Positions 1 through 9,500 of a DNA stretch of 64,000 nucleotides are shown here, piece by piece. Each line of letters starts with the position of its first letter. Position 1 is the stretch's first letter. Below the pieces are notes generated by a model. The model had not been told where the DNA came from and ran no database searches. It was given only the letters and a program-made list of their open reading frames with translations. The stretch comes from Halopseudomonas litoralis. Its GTDB lineage: Bacteria; Pseudomonadota; Gammaproteobacteria; Pseudomonadales; Pseudomonadaceae. The stretch covers positions 2,170,001 through 2,234,000 of the forward strand of contig NZ_LT629748.1 in assembly GCF_900105005.1 (NCBI RefSeq). Reading direction: 5' to 3'. The position numbers and the translations under genes are program-made.

Positions 1-126
1 TGGCATGACCAGTGACATCAGCGGCACCGAGAGGATGGCAATATTGCCACCAAAGCCGCCCTTGGCGATGCCATACAGCAACACCGCAGGAATCGCACAA
101 AGATAGAACAGAGGGTCAGTAATCAT
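1..126 (-). CDS. TauE/SafE family permease, N-terminal fragment
   Basis: Reading leftwards from an ATG at 126, 42 codons remain open to the window edge. The peptide starts with a hydrophobic helix and carries the pattern GIAKGGFGG followed by a second hydrophobic stretch (LSVPLMSLVMP). This is the typical start of TauE/SafE (COG0730) inner-membrane permeases, linked to export of sulfite, sulfoacetate or other organosulfur anions. Only the N-terminus is visible, so the substrate cannot be inferred. It diverges from yheU, whose start lies about 75 bp away. Confidence 0.75.
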   Translation of the reverse strand, partial: MITDPLFYLCAIPAVLLYGIAKGGFGGNIAILSVPLMSLVMP

Positions 127-202
127 CGGAACCGTGGCGAATCAGCAAAGCCGGCAGTGTATCATTGAGGACCATCAGACAGTCATCCGGGAAGTAGACA
201 CC

Positions 203-451
203 ATGCTGATACCCCATACCTTGCTCGACCCCGAGATCCTTCAGCGCATGCTGGAAGACTTCGTCACCCGCGACGGCACCGATAATGGCTATGACGACAC
301 CCTGACGCAGCGCGTCGAGCGGCTGCGACGGCTGATCGAACGCGGTGAAGTGCTGATCGTATTCCATCCCGAGACAGGTGATACCAGTCTGGCGCATCGC
401 CCGGACGTACCGCCAGAGCTGTTGCGTGAGGCGGCTGCCGATCAGGGTTGA
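203..451 (+). CDS. YheU family protein (UPF0270)
   Basis: Small soluble protein of 82 residues starting MLIPHTLLDPEILQRM and containing RDGTDNG and a VFHPETGD-like segment, all features of the YheU/UPF0270 family, whose role is unknown. An upstream in-frame ATG at 134 would add 23 residues not typical of the family, so the ATG at 203 is preferred. It is divergent from the permease and followed by a separate small secreted protein; nothing in the context gives it a function. Confidence 0.82.
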   Translation: MLIPHTLLDPEILQRMLEDFVTRDGTDNGYDDTLTQRVERLRRLIERGEVLIVFHPETGDTSLAHRPDVPPELLREAAADQG

Positions 452-563
452 CAGCCCGGCGCCTGCTTCAGGGTGACGCAGCAACGCCAAGGCGCTTGGA
501 GGATGCCGAGCGAAGGTCTAAGATAGAGGTCTTTATACCCTTGCGGGTTCGACGAGGTAAACG

Positions 564-851
564 ATGAAACTGCGCTCTCCCCTGATTATTGCCGCCCTGC
601 TGGGCTGCGCCGCCACCGCTTCGGCCCAGACCGTTGTATGCACGCCGGAAGAAGCTCTGAGAAAGGCCGAAGAAACAGCCGTCACCATCAACCGCCTCGC
701 CGCCGGCAACCCGGAGAAGGCCGCCCGGCTGCACGAGCAGCTGAAAGCACTTCAAGAGCGCGACCCTACTCGTAGCCATCATGGTGCCTGCGAAGCCTAT
801 GAGCGCATCATCAGCGAACTCAATCGTCAGGACGCCGCCAACGGCGACTGA
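564..851 (+). CDS. small secreted protein of unknown function
   Basis: A 95-residue protein with a clear Sec signal peptide: MKLR, a hydrophobic core, and an ASA-Q cleavage site near residue 21. The mature part is about 74 residues, charged and predicted helical, with two cysteines (in VVCTPEE and HGACEAYE) that could form a disulfide in the periplasm. A GAGG ribosome-binding site lies 6-7 bases before the ATG. I do not recognise a family. It is separated from recR, which converges on it, by a short inverted repeat. Confidence 0.7.
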   Translation: MKLRSPLIIAALLGCAATASAQTVVCTPEEALRKAEETAVTINRLAAGNPEKAARLHEQLKALQERDPTRSHHGACEAYERIISELNRQDAANGD

Positions 852-863
852 GGATGTGAAAGA

Positions 864-897
864 CCGCTCCTACAAAAACAGCCTGCTGCAGGAGCGG
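864..897. repeat. inverted repeat, REP-like or terminator
   Basis: CCGCTCCT at 864-871 is perfectly repeated in inverse as AGGAGCGG at 890-897 around an 18-nt spacer. It sits in the gap between the convergent small secreted protein and recR. The words CTCCTACA and AGGAGCGG resemble the cores of dispersed REP-type palindromes of Pseudomonas. There is no T-run on either side, so it is a weak terminator candidate. Confidence 0.45.
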
Positions 898-912
898 TAG
901 CCCTCTCCCGCA

Positions 913-1512
913 TCAGCTGATCAGCGTTCGCCCTGCCAGTGCATGCGACAGGGTGCCGCCATCAATGAACTCCAGCTCGCCACCCAGCGGCACACCGTGG
1001 GCAATCCGTGACACTTTGATGCCCAGCGGTTTGAGCAAGCCGGCGATGTAATGCGCCGTCGCCTCACCCTCCACCGTCGGGTTGGTCGCGAGAATCACCT
1101 CACTCACCGCGCTGCCCTCCACCCGCTCCAGCAGCGCAGGAATACCGATCTCGTCCGGACCCAGCCCATCAATGGGCGACAGATGCCCCTTGAGCACGAA
1201 ATAACGACCGCGGAAGCTGCCGGCCATTTCCACTGCCCAGACATCCGCTGGACTCTGCAATACGCACAGCAGAGCATCATCACGCCGCTGGTCATCACAT
1301 AACTCGCAGATGTCGGTTTCGCTCAATGTCCGGCAACGGCTGCAATAGCCGACACCATCCATTGCCGACTCCAGCACCTGTGCCAGATGCCGGGCCACGT
1401 CACGATCGCGCTCGAGCAGGTTCAAAGCCATGCGCTGTGCGGTTTTCGGCCCGACACCGGGCAACCCACGCAGCGCATCAATCAATTGGCGAATCAGAGG
1501 GCTGAAGCTCAT
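913..1512 (-). CDS. recR: recombination mediator RecR
   Basis: RecR of 199 residues, the normal length. It works with RecO and RecF to load RecA on gapped single-stranded DNA. Visible features are an N-terminal helix-hairpin-helix ([16 protein letters not shown]), a four-cysteine zinc motif (YCSRC then CELC, about residues 57-72), and a C-terminal Toprim-like region ending with the [15 protein letters not shown] segment. It is the last gene of the dnaX-ybaB-recR operon, 19 bp beyond ybaB, an order conserved in gammaproteobacteria. Confidence 0.97.
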   Translation of the reverse strand: MSFSPLIRQLIDALRGLPGVGPKTAQRMALNLLERDRDVARHLAQVLESAMDGVGYCSRCRTLSETDICELCDDQRRDDALLCVLQSPADVWAVEMAGSFRGRYFVLKGHLSPIDGLGPDEIGIPALLERVEGSAVSEVILATNPTVEGEATAHYIAGLLKPLGIKVSRIAHGVPLGGELEFIDGGTLSHALAGRTLIS

Positions 1513-1531
1513 ATCTTATGAACCACTCTGA

Positions 1532-1858
1532 TCAGAACGGCATCTTGAAGCCGTCAGGCAGATTCATGCCGGCGGTCATGCCAGCCATCTTCTCCTGATT
1601 CTGCTGCTCCAGTTTGCGCACAGCATCGTTGAATGCAGCGGCAATCAGGTCTTCCAGCACGTCCTTGTCTTCGCTCATCAGGCTGTCATCGATGGCGACG
1701 CGGCGCACATCGTGACGACCGGTCATGACCACGGAGACCAGGCCGGCACCGGATTGTCCGGTAACCTCGGCGTTGGCCAGCTCTTCCTGCATCTTCTGCA
1801 TTTTTTCCTGCATCTGCTGAGCCTGCTTCATCAGGCCTGCCATGCCACCTTTCATCAT
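1532..1858 (-). CDS. ybaB: YbaB/EbfC nucleoid-associated protein
   Basis: A 108-residue protein of the YbaB/EbfC family, small dimeric DNA-binding proteins encoded between dnaX and recR. It starts [20 protein letters not shown] with a long amphipathic helix, then the conserved sheet region ([19 protein letters not shown]), and ends in a Met/Gly-rich tail. The reading frame is open 25 codons further upstream but MMKGG is the family start. It lies 22 bp after dnaX. Confidence 0.95.
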   Translation of the reverse strand: MMKGGMAGLMKQAQQMQEKMQKMQEELANAEVTGQSGAGLVSVVMTGRHDVRRVAIDDSLMSEDKDVLEDLIAAAFNDAVRKLEQQNQEKMAGMTAGMNLPDGFKMPF

Positions 1859-1880
1859 GGTTGTATCCTCACAAGATTGT

Positions 1881-3878
1881 TCAAGCATCAAGCGGGCGGA
1901 TGCTGTCATCACAGATCTGCGCCGCAAAGTCATTGATCAGCGCCTGCACCAGCGGGTCGCCCTGAATACTCTGTTCCGCTTCCTTCTGCCGCGCCACCCG
2001 TCGCCGAGCCGCAGCCACGGCGGGAGTTTCCTGGGTCGGCGCCTGCACGGTGACGGCCACCGTTACCGGCTGGCCCTCCAACGCGGCAATGGCTTTCTCC
2101 AGGCGCAACCTGTGGTTTTCGTTGTACAGCGCGCTGTGGCCCGGGTCCAGATGCAACTGCCAGACGGCATCGTCGGCAGCTACCAACTGACAATGGGCGG
2201 CAATACTCTGGGTCAGGCCGGCCACGCCCAGACGCGGATACACTTCCAGCCAGCGGGCAGCAATGCCGGCGGCGGGTGGAAGGTCACTGACGTCCTCATC
2301 GACCACTGCGGTCTCTGCCGCCAGGTCAGCTGCGGGCTCCCAGTCACCCAGATACTGGCTGACATCCACCTCATCATCACCATCACTCGGATCGAAACTG
2401 TCGTCCATCGGTGGACCTTGCAGCCACTCGGGCGGTTCATCCGTCGCCGGCGTGGCTGGTGCATCGGAGCGCAACGGTTGCACAGCGGCCGCGGGTACCG
2501 AGACAGGTTCCGGCTGCGGCTCCGGCCCGGCCACCGCCTCAGGTTGCGCGACCGCCTCTGCGGCTGGCGATGCAGGCGCAGTAGCGGCTGCTGGCAGAGT
2601 GTCTGGTGTGGTAACAGCAACGGGTGTCGCCACCGGCGATATTGGCGCGGTCGGCCTGGAGGCTCCGGAATCAGCCTCGGCTTGGCTGATCCCTGAAGGC
2701 TTTCCCGACTCCGGGTCCGGCGTCGGTGCAGCCTGGGCGGCCGGTGGGCTGGAAGCCACGCCTGCCGGCGCAGCGGTTCCGGTATGCTCCAGCGTGCCGG
2801 GGCGGAACGCCAGCATGCGCAGCAATGCCATCTCGAAGCCGCCGCGCGGATCGGGCGCCAGCGGCAGATCACGGCGCCCGTGCAATGCCAGCTGATAGAA
2901 CAGCTGTACGTCCTCGGCGCTGATACGTCCCGCCAATTCGAGCACGCGCTCCTGGTCACCGAGACTGTTATCTGCCGCCTCGGGCAACACCTGGGCAATA
3001 GCCACCCGCTGCAGTGTGGAAATCAATTCGGCCAGCACACCGGCAAAATCGGCGCCCTGCTCGGCCAGCTCGGCAACCGCGGCCAGCAGACCTCGCGCAT
3101 CGCCCGCGGCCAGTGCGTTGAGCAAACCGAATACCTGACCATGATCGATGGTACCGAGCATGCTACGCACTTCAGTCGCCTGCAGCTGACCATTACCGAA
3201 CGCGATGGCTTGGTCGGTCAGGCTCAGACCATCACGCATGGAGCCATCGGCCGCACGGCCGAGCAACCACAGCGATTCATCATCAAACGGAATCCGTTCT
3301 TCGGCGAGCACATGCCGCAGATGCTCGACGACCTTTTCCGGCAGCATGTTCTTCAGCGAAAACTGCAGACAGCGGGACAGAATGGTGACCGGCAACTTCT
3401 GCGGATCGGTGGTCGCCAGCAGGAACTTCACGTGCGCGGGCGGCTCTTCCAGCGTTTTCAACAGCGCATTGAAACTGTGGCTGGAAAGCATGTGCACTTC
3501 GTCGATCAGGTAGACCTTGTAGCGTCCGCGGGAAGGTGCGTACTGCACATTGTCCAGCAGCTCGCGGGTGTCCTCGACCTTGGTCCGGCTGGCCGCATCG
3601 ACTTCGATCAGATCGACAAAGCGCCCTTCGTCGATTTCCCGACAGGCTGAGCAGATACCACAAGGCTCTGAGCTGACACCGGCTTCACAGTTCAGACACT
3701 TGGCGAGAATCCGCGCAATGGTAGTCTTGCCGACCCCACGCGTTCCGGTGAACAGATAGGCATGGTGCAGGCGGTCATGGTCCAGCGCATTGATCAGTGC
3801 CTGCAGCACGTGGGTCTGGCCGACCATTTCACGAAACAGGCGCGGACGCCATTTGCGGGCTAATACCTGGTAACTCAT
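1881..3878 (-). CDS. dnaX: DNA polymerase III subunit gamma/tau
   Basis: Clamp-loader ATPase of 665 residues. Seen directly: the start [12 protein letters not shown], Walker A GTRGVGKT at 45-52, zinc-binding cysteines in residues 61-79, Walker B LIDEVH at 124-129, and a sensor SRC motif. A Pro/Ala-rich linker of about 130 residues (roughly 365-490) joins the AAA+ part to a C-terminal tau domain that would contact DnaB and the polymerase alpha subunit. No E. coli-type A-rich slippery heptamer was seen on the coding strand, so a short gamma form by frameshifting is not supported. Confidence 0.97.
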   Translation of the reverse strand: MSYQVLARKWRPRLFREMVGQTHVLQALINALDHDRLHHAYLFTGTRGVGKTTIARILAKCLNCEAGVSSEPCGICSACREIDEGRFVDLIEVDAASRTKVEDTRELLDNVQYAPSRGRYKVYLIDEVHMLSSHSFNALLKTLEEPPAHVKFLLATTDPQKLPVTILSRCLQFSLKNMLPEKVVEHLRHVLAEERIPFDDESLWLLGRAADGSMRDGLSLTDQAIAFGNGQLQATEVRSMLGTIDHGQVFGLLNALAAGDARGLLAAVAELAEQGADFAGVLAELISTLQRVAIAQVLPEAADNSLGDQERVLELAGRISAEDVQLFYQLALHGRRDLPLAPDPRGGFEMALLRMLAFRPGTLEHTGTAAPAGVASSPPAAQAAPTPDPESGKPSGISQAEADSGASRPTAPISPVATPVAVTTPDTLPAAATAPASPAAEAVAQPEAVAGPEPQPEPVSVPAAAVQPLRSDAPATPATDEPPEWLQGPPMDDSFDPSDGDDEVDVSQYLGDWEPAADLAAETAVVDEDVSDLPPAAGIAARWLEVYPRLGVAGLTQSIAAHCQLVAADDAVWQLHLDPGHSALYNENHRLRLEKAIAALEGQPVTVAVTVQAPTQETPAVAAARRRVARQKEAEQSIQGDPLVQALINDFAAQICDDSIRPLDA

Positions 3879-4009
3879 CGAGGGCTGCTGTCCGGTGTCA
3901 TTTGCAAGCAGCTACTGTACCCCAAAGGGCCCGTTGAATGCGAGATCCACGCCCGCTGCCAACCATCGGATTCAGCGGCGTGAAAGCTCCCTGCTCGCAG
4001 GTCGTTCTC

Positions 4010-4044
4010 CATCCCGGCCACAGCAGACTCCGCTGGCCGGGATG
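4010..4044 (-). repeat. 11-bp stem inverted repeat between lipase gene and dnaX
   Basis: CATCCCGGCCA at 4010-4020 pairs perfectly with TGGCCGGGATG at 4034-4044 across a 13-nt loop. It lies about 40 bp downstream of the lipase-like gene stop and about 130 bp before the dnaX ATG, all on the minus strand. There is no T-tract, so it may be a Rho-assisted terminator or an RNA-stability hairpin. Confidence 0.5.
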
Positions 4045-4083
4045 CAGCCCGCCCCCCAGGCCAGCGAAGCCCGCGCTATGGGA

Positions 4084-5502
4084 TCAGTCCTGAATGTAGT
4101 CGTTGAAGATCAATGAAATGCGGTGTGCCGAGGACGCAAGATTCGGCACATTGAGCGTCTGGCGGCGATTCGTATCGCCCCGCGGCGTGCTGACCACCGA
4201 AATGGTGCCATCGGCTGGCATGCTGGCCGGCATGTACACATCCACGCCCCACTGGAAGGGCTGGTCCGGAAAGTACGGCAATGGATCACCGGTCGTCAGC
4301 GCCGGTGTAGCCTGATCATCATGCACGTGGATGCCGATATTGCCGCTGCCGATGGCCGGCTCGAGGATATTCACCGCAGGCTGGACGGGCCAGAGCAAAC
4401 TGGTGGTGGCGATTTCCAGCACATCATTATCTGCGCCGCGATCAGCCCACCATTCCATGTCCCGGGTAATCACCAGCGCGGCATGATCATCACTGACCTG
4501 GGTATTGGTTTCAATCGCCGAGCCTTCAGGAGAGGTATTCAGTCGCACCAGGGTACTGTTGCGAATCAATGGCTGACGGTAGAAATGGTGCTCTGCGCGC
4601 CCCGGTCGCAACAGGCTGAATTCATAATGCGCTGCCGGATCCAGCGTTACCGGCCCCCAGTTTCCGTCCGCGGCAATACCAAAGGAGTCCATTGGCGTTG
4701 CCTGCAGACGTTCGCCGGTGTCCGGGTCCACCTGCCACACCCGCAGGGTCGTGCCCGCTGCACCGGTATTGGCCGGAAAATAGACCGCTCGACCGGCAAT
4801 TTCAACCTCATTGGCTTGTGGCAGGATCTCGGTCCGCGCCGGCTCGACGCCGGTGAAGAATTCAAATTGCGCGGCAAAAGACGCTTCCGAGGTGGCCGCT
4901 TGCACGTGGGTTTCATCGGGAACGTAGGCATTCACCTCGCCAAGGGTTTCATTTTCGTCGACAAACAAGCCCATGCAATTCGAGCCACCCGGACAATTCT
5001 CGCCGGTCGCGCCATCGATGGCCACATAACCCGCCACCTTGGCTTCACGGGTCGGCGCGGTCAGATAGTAACCGCATACCGCAGTACCCAGGGAATGGCA
5101 CGCAAGATAGACCTGATCCGCGTCGAAATTACTCAGCACCTGATTGACAAAGAGGTCCAGATCGCCGCTCAGACCACCCGTCAACGCCCTCCCCACGTCA
5201 GCCTGGGACGCAGTGCTGTATTCAAACGCAACCACATGATCTTCCGGATAGCCGTTGCTGGCAAAACGCATGGCCTGAGTTTGATATTGGGAGGCGGAAC
5301 CTGCTGTTCCGTGGACGAAGATGATTGGCAGAATGCGCTCCTCATCCAGATCCGGCATGCTCGGACTGCCCGGGCCCGGAGAGGCAACCTTATCCGAACT
5401 CGAACCGGAGCCGCCCAGGCAGCCGGCAAGCAATACCGAAGAAACGATCAGACAGAACAAGCCACGCGCGGGAGCGCCGACCTTGGTGAACTTCATATCC
5501 AT
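4084..5502 (-). CDS. lipid-anchored alpha/beta-hydrolase, lipase/esterase-like
   Basis: About 472 residues. The N-terminus carries a lipoprotein signal ending in the lipobox LLAGC (Cys28), followed by a Ser/Gly/Pro-rich tether. The oxyanion-loop motif FVHGTAGS (about 62-69) and the nucleophile elbow CHSLG (Ser137) mark an alpha/beta-hydrolase fold; the first Gly of the usual GxSxG is Cys here. About 250 further residues, poor in recognisable motifs and rich in beta-type sequence, follow the catalytic part. Start ATG 5502 is preferred because an AAGG lies about 9 bases upstream; ATG 5496 and an upstream ATG near 5547 are alternatives. It lies between the SRP RNA gene and dnaX. Substrate unknown: secreted lipase, esterase or polyester hydrolase are all possible. 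Confidence 0.78.
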   Translation of the reverse strand: MDMKFTKVGAPARGLFCLIVSSVLLAGCLGGSGSSSDKVASPGPGSPSMPDLDEERILPIIFVHGTAGSASQYQTQAMRFASNGYPEDHVVAFEYSTASQADVGRALTGGLSGDLDLFVNQVLSNFDADQVYLACHSLGTAVCGYYLTAPTREAKVAGYVAIDGATGENCPGGSNCMGLFVDENETLGEVNAYVPDETHVQAATSEASFAAQFEFFTGVEPARTEILPQANEVEIAGRAVYFPANTGAAGTTLRVWQVDPDTGERLQATPMDSFGIAADGNWGPVTLDPAAHYEFSLLRPGRAEHHFYRQPLIRNSTLVRLNTSPEGSAIETNTQVSDDHAALVITRDMEWWADRGADNDVLEIATTSLLWPVQPAVNILEPAIGSGNIGIHVHDDQATPALTTGDPLPYFPDQPFQWGVDVYMPASMPADGTISVVSTPRGDTNRRQTLNVPNLASSAHRISLIFNDYIQD

Positions 5503-5687
5503 GCTGTAAACCTTTTTATTGTTATCGATAAACTGCACATGAGACATTAGCCAAGATCCGCTCACCTTGCCACTGATCCGGATAACGCATTACCAACGAA
5601 CAGGCGAACGGAATCGACCGTGGACGGAAGTCGGAAAAACAGATTGGGGAGAAAACAGGAAAAGGCGGCAGTAAAACGGAGCACTAT

Positions 5688-5800
5688 GGGTGGCAACCCT
5701 GCCAGCCACACCCCGGCACACGATATAACCGCTGCGGCTGCTCCCTTCCAGGCCTGACCGGGTTCACGGTGAATCGTTGCGAGGGGACCGACAGGGTCAC
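5688..5800 (-). ncRNA. ffs: 4.5S signal recognition particle RNA
   Basis: On the minus strand the segment forms one long hairpin whose ends pair (GGTGACCCT at the 5' end, AGGGTTGCCACC at the 3' end). It has the near-invariant SRP domain IV core: GGTCAGGCCTGGAAGGGAGCAGCC with the GGAA tetraloop and the asymmetric loop, and the typical GTGCCGGGGTGTGGCTGGCAG strand. This is the small bacterial SRP RNA of about 112 nt that binds Ffh. Exact ends are estimated from pairing. It is followed on the same strand by the lipase-like gene. Confidence 0.93.
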
Positions 5801-5963
5801 CATAGCGTGCCCTGCAGATGAGGGCCGCGCTATTGTAGCGGGTTGCTCGCAAGTTACAACCCGCGAAGCGCTCAAAACCAAAGGTTTTTCAGAGATATCC
5901 CAGTTCAGCCCTGCACGTCACCAGCGGTTATACTCGGCGCAATTCGATATCGGAGCCCTGATC

Positions 5964-6194
5964 ATGCAACCCGAAGACCTGAAGCTGCTGGTAACCCGTG
6001 AAATGCCCTTCGGCAAATACAAGGGGCGGCTGATCGCCGACCTGCCGGGTCATTATCTCAACTGGTTCGCCCGCGAGGGCTTTCCCAAGGGTGAAATCGG
6101 ACGCCTGCTGGAACTGATGCAGGAGATCGACCACAACGGATTATCGGCACTGCTCGACCCCTTGCGCAGCAAGCCTCCGGTCAGGCGCCAATGA
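5964..6194 (+). CDS. DUF3820 family protein
   Basis: A 76-residue protein with MPFGKYKGRLIADLPGHYLNWF near the N-terminus. This FGKYKG...LIADLPxxYLxWF pattern defines the DUF3820 family (a quorum-sensing-regulated virulence factor homologue was its first annotation); biochemical function is not established. The frame is open upstream to 5769 but that part overlaps the SRP RNA gene, so the ATG at 5964 is chosen. Its last 14 bases overlap the end of the convergent transporter gene. Confidence 0.82.
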   Translation: MQPEDLKLLVTREMPFGKYKGRLIADLPGHYLNWFAREGFPKGEIGRLLELMQEIDHNGLSALLDPLRSKPPVRRQ

Positions 6195-7104
6195 ACAGCG
6201 CGATCATCAGCGGAATATAGAACAGCGCCACCACCGTGCTCAGCAGGGCGCTGCCGGCAACCTGAGCCGGGGCCAGATTGAGCAGCGTGGCAATCACCAC
6301 GGTATTGGCCGCAATCGGTGTGATGGAAATCAGAAAGATCGCCTGGTAGACGTCAGTGTCGTAGATCTGCGGCCCGTGGCTATCCAGCCACCAGAACAGC
6401 AGCGCAATCAGCGGCCAGACCACGAATTTACCGAAGAAGGCCAGCGCGGTGAAACGCAGGTTGCCAGCCAACCCGCGAAAGCTGAGGATGCTCATACCGA
6501 TGATCATCATGCCGAAGATGCTGTAGGCTCCGCGCAGATTATCGAACAACGGCTCGAAGATATCCGGTATGCCTATGCCGCCCAGATTGAGCATTACCGC
6601 TGCAAAGAATGCATAGAGCGACGGCAGACGCGCCATCTTGATCAGGCAGTCGCGCACGCCATACAAACCGCGCGCCGCAAGATAGAAGCCGACCGAGTTC
6701 TCGTACAACGTGGTACCGAGCATGCATAGAATATAGATACTCAGGCCCTGTTCACCGAACAGCAGCAGGGCCACCGGTACGCCGAGATACCCGGTATTGC
6801 CGGTACCGACGGCCAGTGGAATGAGACTGGCACTGGCATCACCGACCCAGCGGCGAGCCACCACCAGGTGTGCACAGCCGATCACAGTACACAGCCCCAG
6901 CGTAAGGAAAGGCAGCAGGATCACTTCCGGCGACAGCGGCGCATTCATTACCCCCGAGAAGATCACCGAGGGCGTGATCATGTACATCATGATGCCGGCG
7001 ATATGACTGCCGCTGGCCTGCAGAAATCGCCCGGCAACCCAGCCCAGTCCGACCGTCACGTAAAGCGGCAGCAATTTGTACAACAGGGCCAGCGCTGCCG
7101 TCAT
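6181..7104 (-). CDS. AEC family transporter (auxin efflux carrier fold)
   Basis: A polytopic membrane protein of about 307 residues with around ten hydrophobic segments. It has the AEC hallmarks of a first helix followed by GWVAGRF, the MMYMITPSVIFSGV segment and a C-terminal TPIAANTVVIATLL motif. Bacterial members export or exchange small organic acids or amino acids; the substrate is not predictable. ATG 7104 puts the first helix close to the start; ATG 7140, with a GGAG nearby, would add 12 residues. It converges on the DUF3820 gene. Confidence 0.88.
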   Translation of the reverse strand: MTAALALLYKLLPLYVTVGLGWVAGRFLQASGSHIAGIMMYMITPSVIFSGVMNAPLSPEVILLPFLTLGLCTVIGCAHLVVARRWVGDASASLIPLAVGTGNTGYLGVPVALLLFGEQGLSIYILCMLGTTLYENSVGFYLAARGLYGVRDCLIKMARLPSLYAFFAAVMLNLGGIGIPDIFEPLFDNLRGAYSIFGMMIIGMSILSFRGLAGNLRFTALAFFGKFVVWPLIALLFWWLDSHGPQIYDTDVYQAIFLISITPIAANTVVIATLLNLAPAQVAGSALLSTVVALFYIPLMIALFIGA

Positions 7105-7264
7105 GGGAATCCCGCCAGAAAAAAATCTCAGTTTAACCATCCGCTCCGCGCATCACCACAAGCGGTGAGATGCTTTGTGAAAAATCAGCTACATCCATGC
7201 GCCGGCGGCCGAAGATGATAATATCCGGGTTCCATTTCTTTCGCGCCCGCAGGATCGTCCACGA

Positions 7265-9016
7265 ATGGAAGTAATGAATACCCTGTTTGTGATCTGTGCC
7301 GGATTGCTGTGCGTCAGCATCCTGGCGAGTTCCATTTCCTCCCGACTGGGTATTCCGCTGCTGCTGATTTTCCTTATCGTCGGCATGCTCGCCGGCGAAG
7401 AGGGCCCCGGCGGTATCGCTTTCGACAACATCGACACTGTTTATGTCATCGGCAGCCTGGCACTGGCTATCATCCTGCTGGATGGCGGCATGCGCACGCG
7501 GGCGGAGAATTTCAAGGTCGCGCTCTGGCCATCCCTGTCGCTGGCCAGTTTCGGGGTATTGATCAGCGCCCTGATCACCGGCCTGGCGACCGCCTGGTTG
7601 CTGGAGCTGCACTGGTTGCAGGGGCTGTTGCTGGGCTCGATCGTCGGCTCTACCGACGCTGCGGCGGTCTTCTCGCTGCTGCAGGGCAAAGGCCTGAACC
7701 TGAAGCGACGGGTCGGCGCCACCCTGGAAATCGAATCCGCCTCCAACGACCCCATGGCCATCTTCCTGACCATCACGCTGGTGGAAATGCTGGTCAACGG
7801 TCAGACCTCCTTCAGTTGGTCGTTTCTGCTCATGTTGCTGCAGCAATTCGGTATTGGCGCCATCTGCGGTTTGGCGGGCGGCTTCTTCCTGACCTGGCTG
7901 GTCAACCGGGTCAGCCTCGATACAGGCCTGTACCCGCTGCTGATCACCAGCGGCGCCATACTGGTCTTCGCGGTTACCAACATCCTCGACGGCAGCGGCT
8001 TTCTGGCTATTTTCATTACCGGCCTGGTGCTGGGCAACAGTCGGCTGCGCAGCCTGCAGAACATTCTGCACATGCAGGACGGCATGGCCTGGCTGAGCCA
8101 GATCGGCCTGTTTCTCATGCTCGGGTTGCTGGTCACCCCCTCGGAGATGCTAACTATCGCACTGCCCGCCCTGGCAATTGCCTTATTCATCATCCTGGTC
8201 GCGCGACCGATTGCGGTACTGATCTGTCTGGCGCCTTTCGTCTTCTCCTGGCGCGAACGTCTGTTCATCAGTTGGGTTGGGCTGCGCGGTGCGGTACCGG
8301 TGATGCTGGCTATTTTCCCGCTGGTAGCGGGCCTGGAGCAGGCGCAACTGTTGTTCAATATGGCCTTTGTCGTGGTATTGGTGTCACTGCTGTTGCAGGG
8401 CGCCAGCCTGCCGATCGCGGCGAGATTGTGCCGCGTTGAAATTCCACCCACCCCCGAGCCGCTGCACCGCACCAGCCTGGACGTGGTGGTCGAAAGCGAT
8501 TACGAACTGATGGTGTACCAGCTGAGCAATGCCAACTGGTGCGTAGGCGTGCATCTACGCGATCTGAAGATGCCGAAGGATACGCGCATCGCCGCGTTGT
8601 TCCGTGGCCGCAAACTCCTGCACCCTTCCGGCAGCACACGCCTGGAGTTGAATGACGTACTCTGCGTCATCGGCCACGCACGGGATCTGCCGGCGCTGTC
8701 CAAGCTGTTCAGTACCACCAGCGCTCCGTCCCGTCTGGACAGCCGCCGGTTCTTCGGTGACTTCATCCTTGAAGGCTCGGCATTGTTGGGCGATGTGGGC
8801 AAGTTCTACGGTTTCGAGGTGTCACCGGAAACGGCGCAGATGACCTTGGCGGCGTTTTTCGTCAAGCAGTTCGGCAACTATCCGGTGGTGGGTGACAAAA
8901 CCGAATGGCAAGGCCTGACCCTGATGGTAGCGGCAATCGAGGATGACCTGATCCAGAAGGTCGGATTGAAACTGAACGATGGCAAGAAGGATCCAACCGC
9001 ACCACCGGCGCCCTGA
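7265..9016 (+). CDS. nhaP2: potassium/proton antiporter, NhaP2/CvrA type
   Basis: 583 residues: a CPA1-type Na+(K+)/H+ exchanger domain of about 12 helices (about 1-390) containing the GSTDAAAVFSLL motif and the ESASNDPMAIFLT motif with the paired Asn-Asp, then a soluble RCK_C/TrkA-C domain (about 400-480) and a CorC-like C-terminal region. This architecture is that of NhaP2/CvrA, an inner-membrane K+/H+ antiporter in potassium and pH homeostasis. The first ATG has an AGGA about 10 bases upstream; an in-frame ATG follows at 7274. It stands alone between divergent and downstream genes. Confidence 0.92.
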   Translation: MEVMNTLFVICAGLLCVSILASSISSRLGIPLLLIFLIVGMLAGEEGPGGIAFDNIDTVYVIGSLALAIILLDGGMRTRAENFKVALWPSLSLASFGVLISALITGLATAWLLELHWLQGLLLGSIVGSTDAAAVFSLLQGKGLNLKRRVGATLEIESASNDPMAIFLTITLVEMLVNGQTSFSWSFLLMLLQQFGIGAICGLAGGFFLTWLVNRVSLDTGLYPLLITSGAILVFAVTNILDGSGFLAIFITGLVLGNSRLRSLQNILHMQDGMAWLSQIGLFLMLGLLVTPSEMLTIALPALAIALFIILVARPIAVLICLAPFVFSWRERLFISWVGLRGAVPVMLAIFPLVAGLEQAQLLFNMAFVVVLVSLLLQGASLPIAARLCRVEIPPTPEPLHRTSLDVVVESDYELMVYQLSNANWCVGVHLRDLKMPKDTRIAALFRGRKLLHPSGSTRLELNDVLCVIGHARDLPALSKLFSTTSAPSRLDSRRFFGDFILEGSALLGDVGKFYGFEVSPETAQMTLAAFFVKQFGNYPVVGDKTEWQGLTLMVAAIEDDLIQKVGLKLNDGKKDPTAPPAP

Positions 9017-9077
9017 TATTGCAGGCAGCGCCAGTTGACCAGTAACCTGCCATGAAACACAGAAAACCGGAGGCGCT

Positions 9078-9485
9078 ATGAATATCAGTCAGGCGGCACG
9101 GACCACCGGCTTGACGCCCCGCATGATCAGGCACTACGAGAGTATCGGCCTGCTCCCCGGTACCACGCGGACGGCGGCAGGCTATCGACTGTTCAACGAG
9201 CAGGATCTGCACACCCTGCGGTTCATTCAGCGAGCTCGCAGCCTTGGCTTCTCCATCGAGCAGATCAGCCAGCTGCTGGCGCTCTGGCAGGACCGAGATC
9301 GCAGCAGCGCCGTGGTCAAGGGGCTCGCACGCCAGCATCTGCGGGAACTGGAAGAGAAGATCGCTGGGTTGCAGGCCATGCATGACAGCCTGTCGGAACT
9401 GGCCAGCTGCTGCCTGGGCGATGAACGGCCAGACTGCCCGATTCTTGAGCGCCTGGCTGACAATGAGCAGTCGGTCAGCCGGTAG
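9078..9485 (+). CDS. cueR: copper-responsive MerR-family regulator CueR
   Basis: 135 residues: an N-terminal winged helix-turn-helix (MNISQAARTTGLTPRMIRHYE), a dimerisation helix, and a metal-binding loop CCLGDERPDCPIL with Cys112 and Cys120 in the spacing that binds Cu(I) in E. coli CueR. It would activate copper export genes by twisting their promoters. GGAGG lies just upstream of the ATG. No copper ATPase or oxidase gene is adjacent; it follows nhaP2 by 61 bp and converges with flgL, so its targets are elsewhere. Confidence 0.92.
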   Translation: MNISQAARTTGLTPRMIRHYESIGLLPGTTRTAAGYRLFNEQDLHTLRFIQRARSLGFSIEQISQLLALWQDRDRSSAVVKGLARQHLRELEEKIAGLQAMHDSLSELASCCLGDERPDCPILERLADNEQSVSR

Positions 9486-9500
9486 TCTGCGGGGCAACCA

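Noticed and set aside
1881..3878. Programmed frameshift in dnaX making gamma
   Set aside because: No A-rich slippery heptamer was seen on the coding strand near the linker.
4123..5550. 475-codon open frame antisense to the lipase-like gene
   Set aside because: The lipase frame has a lipobox, hydrolase motifs and a sensible start; the antisense frame has none.
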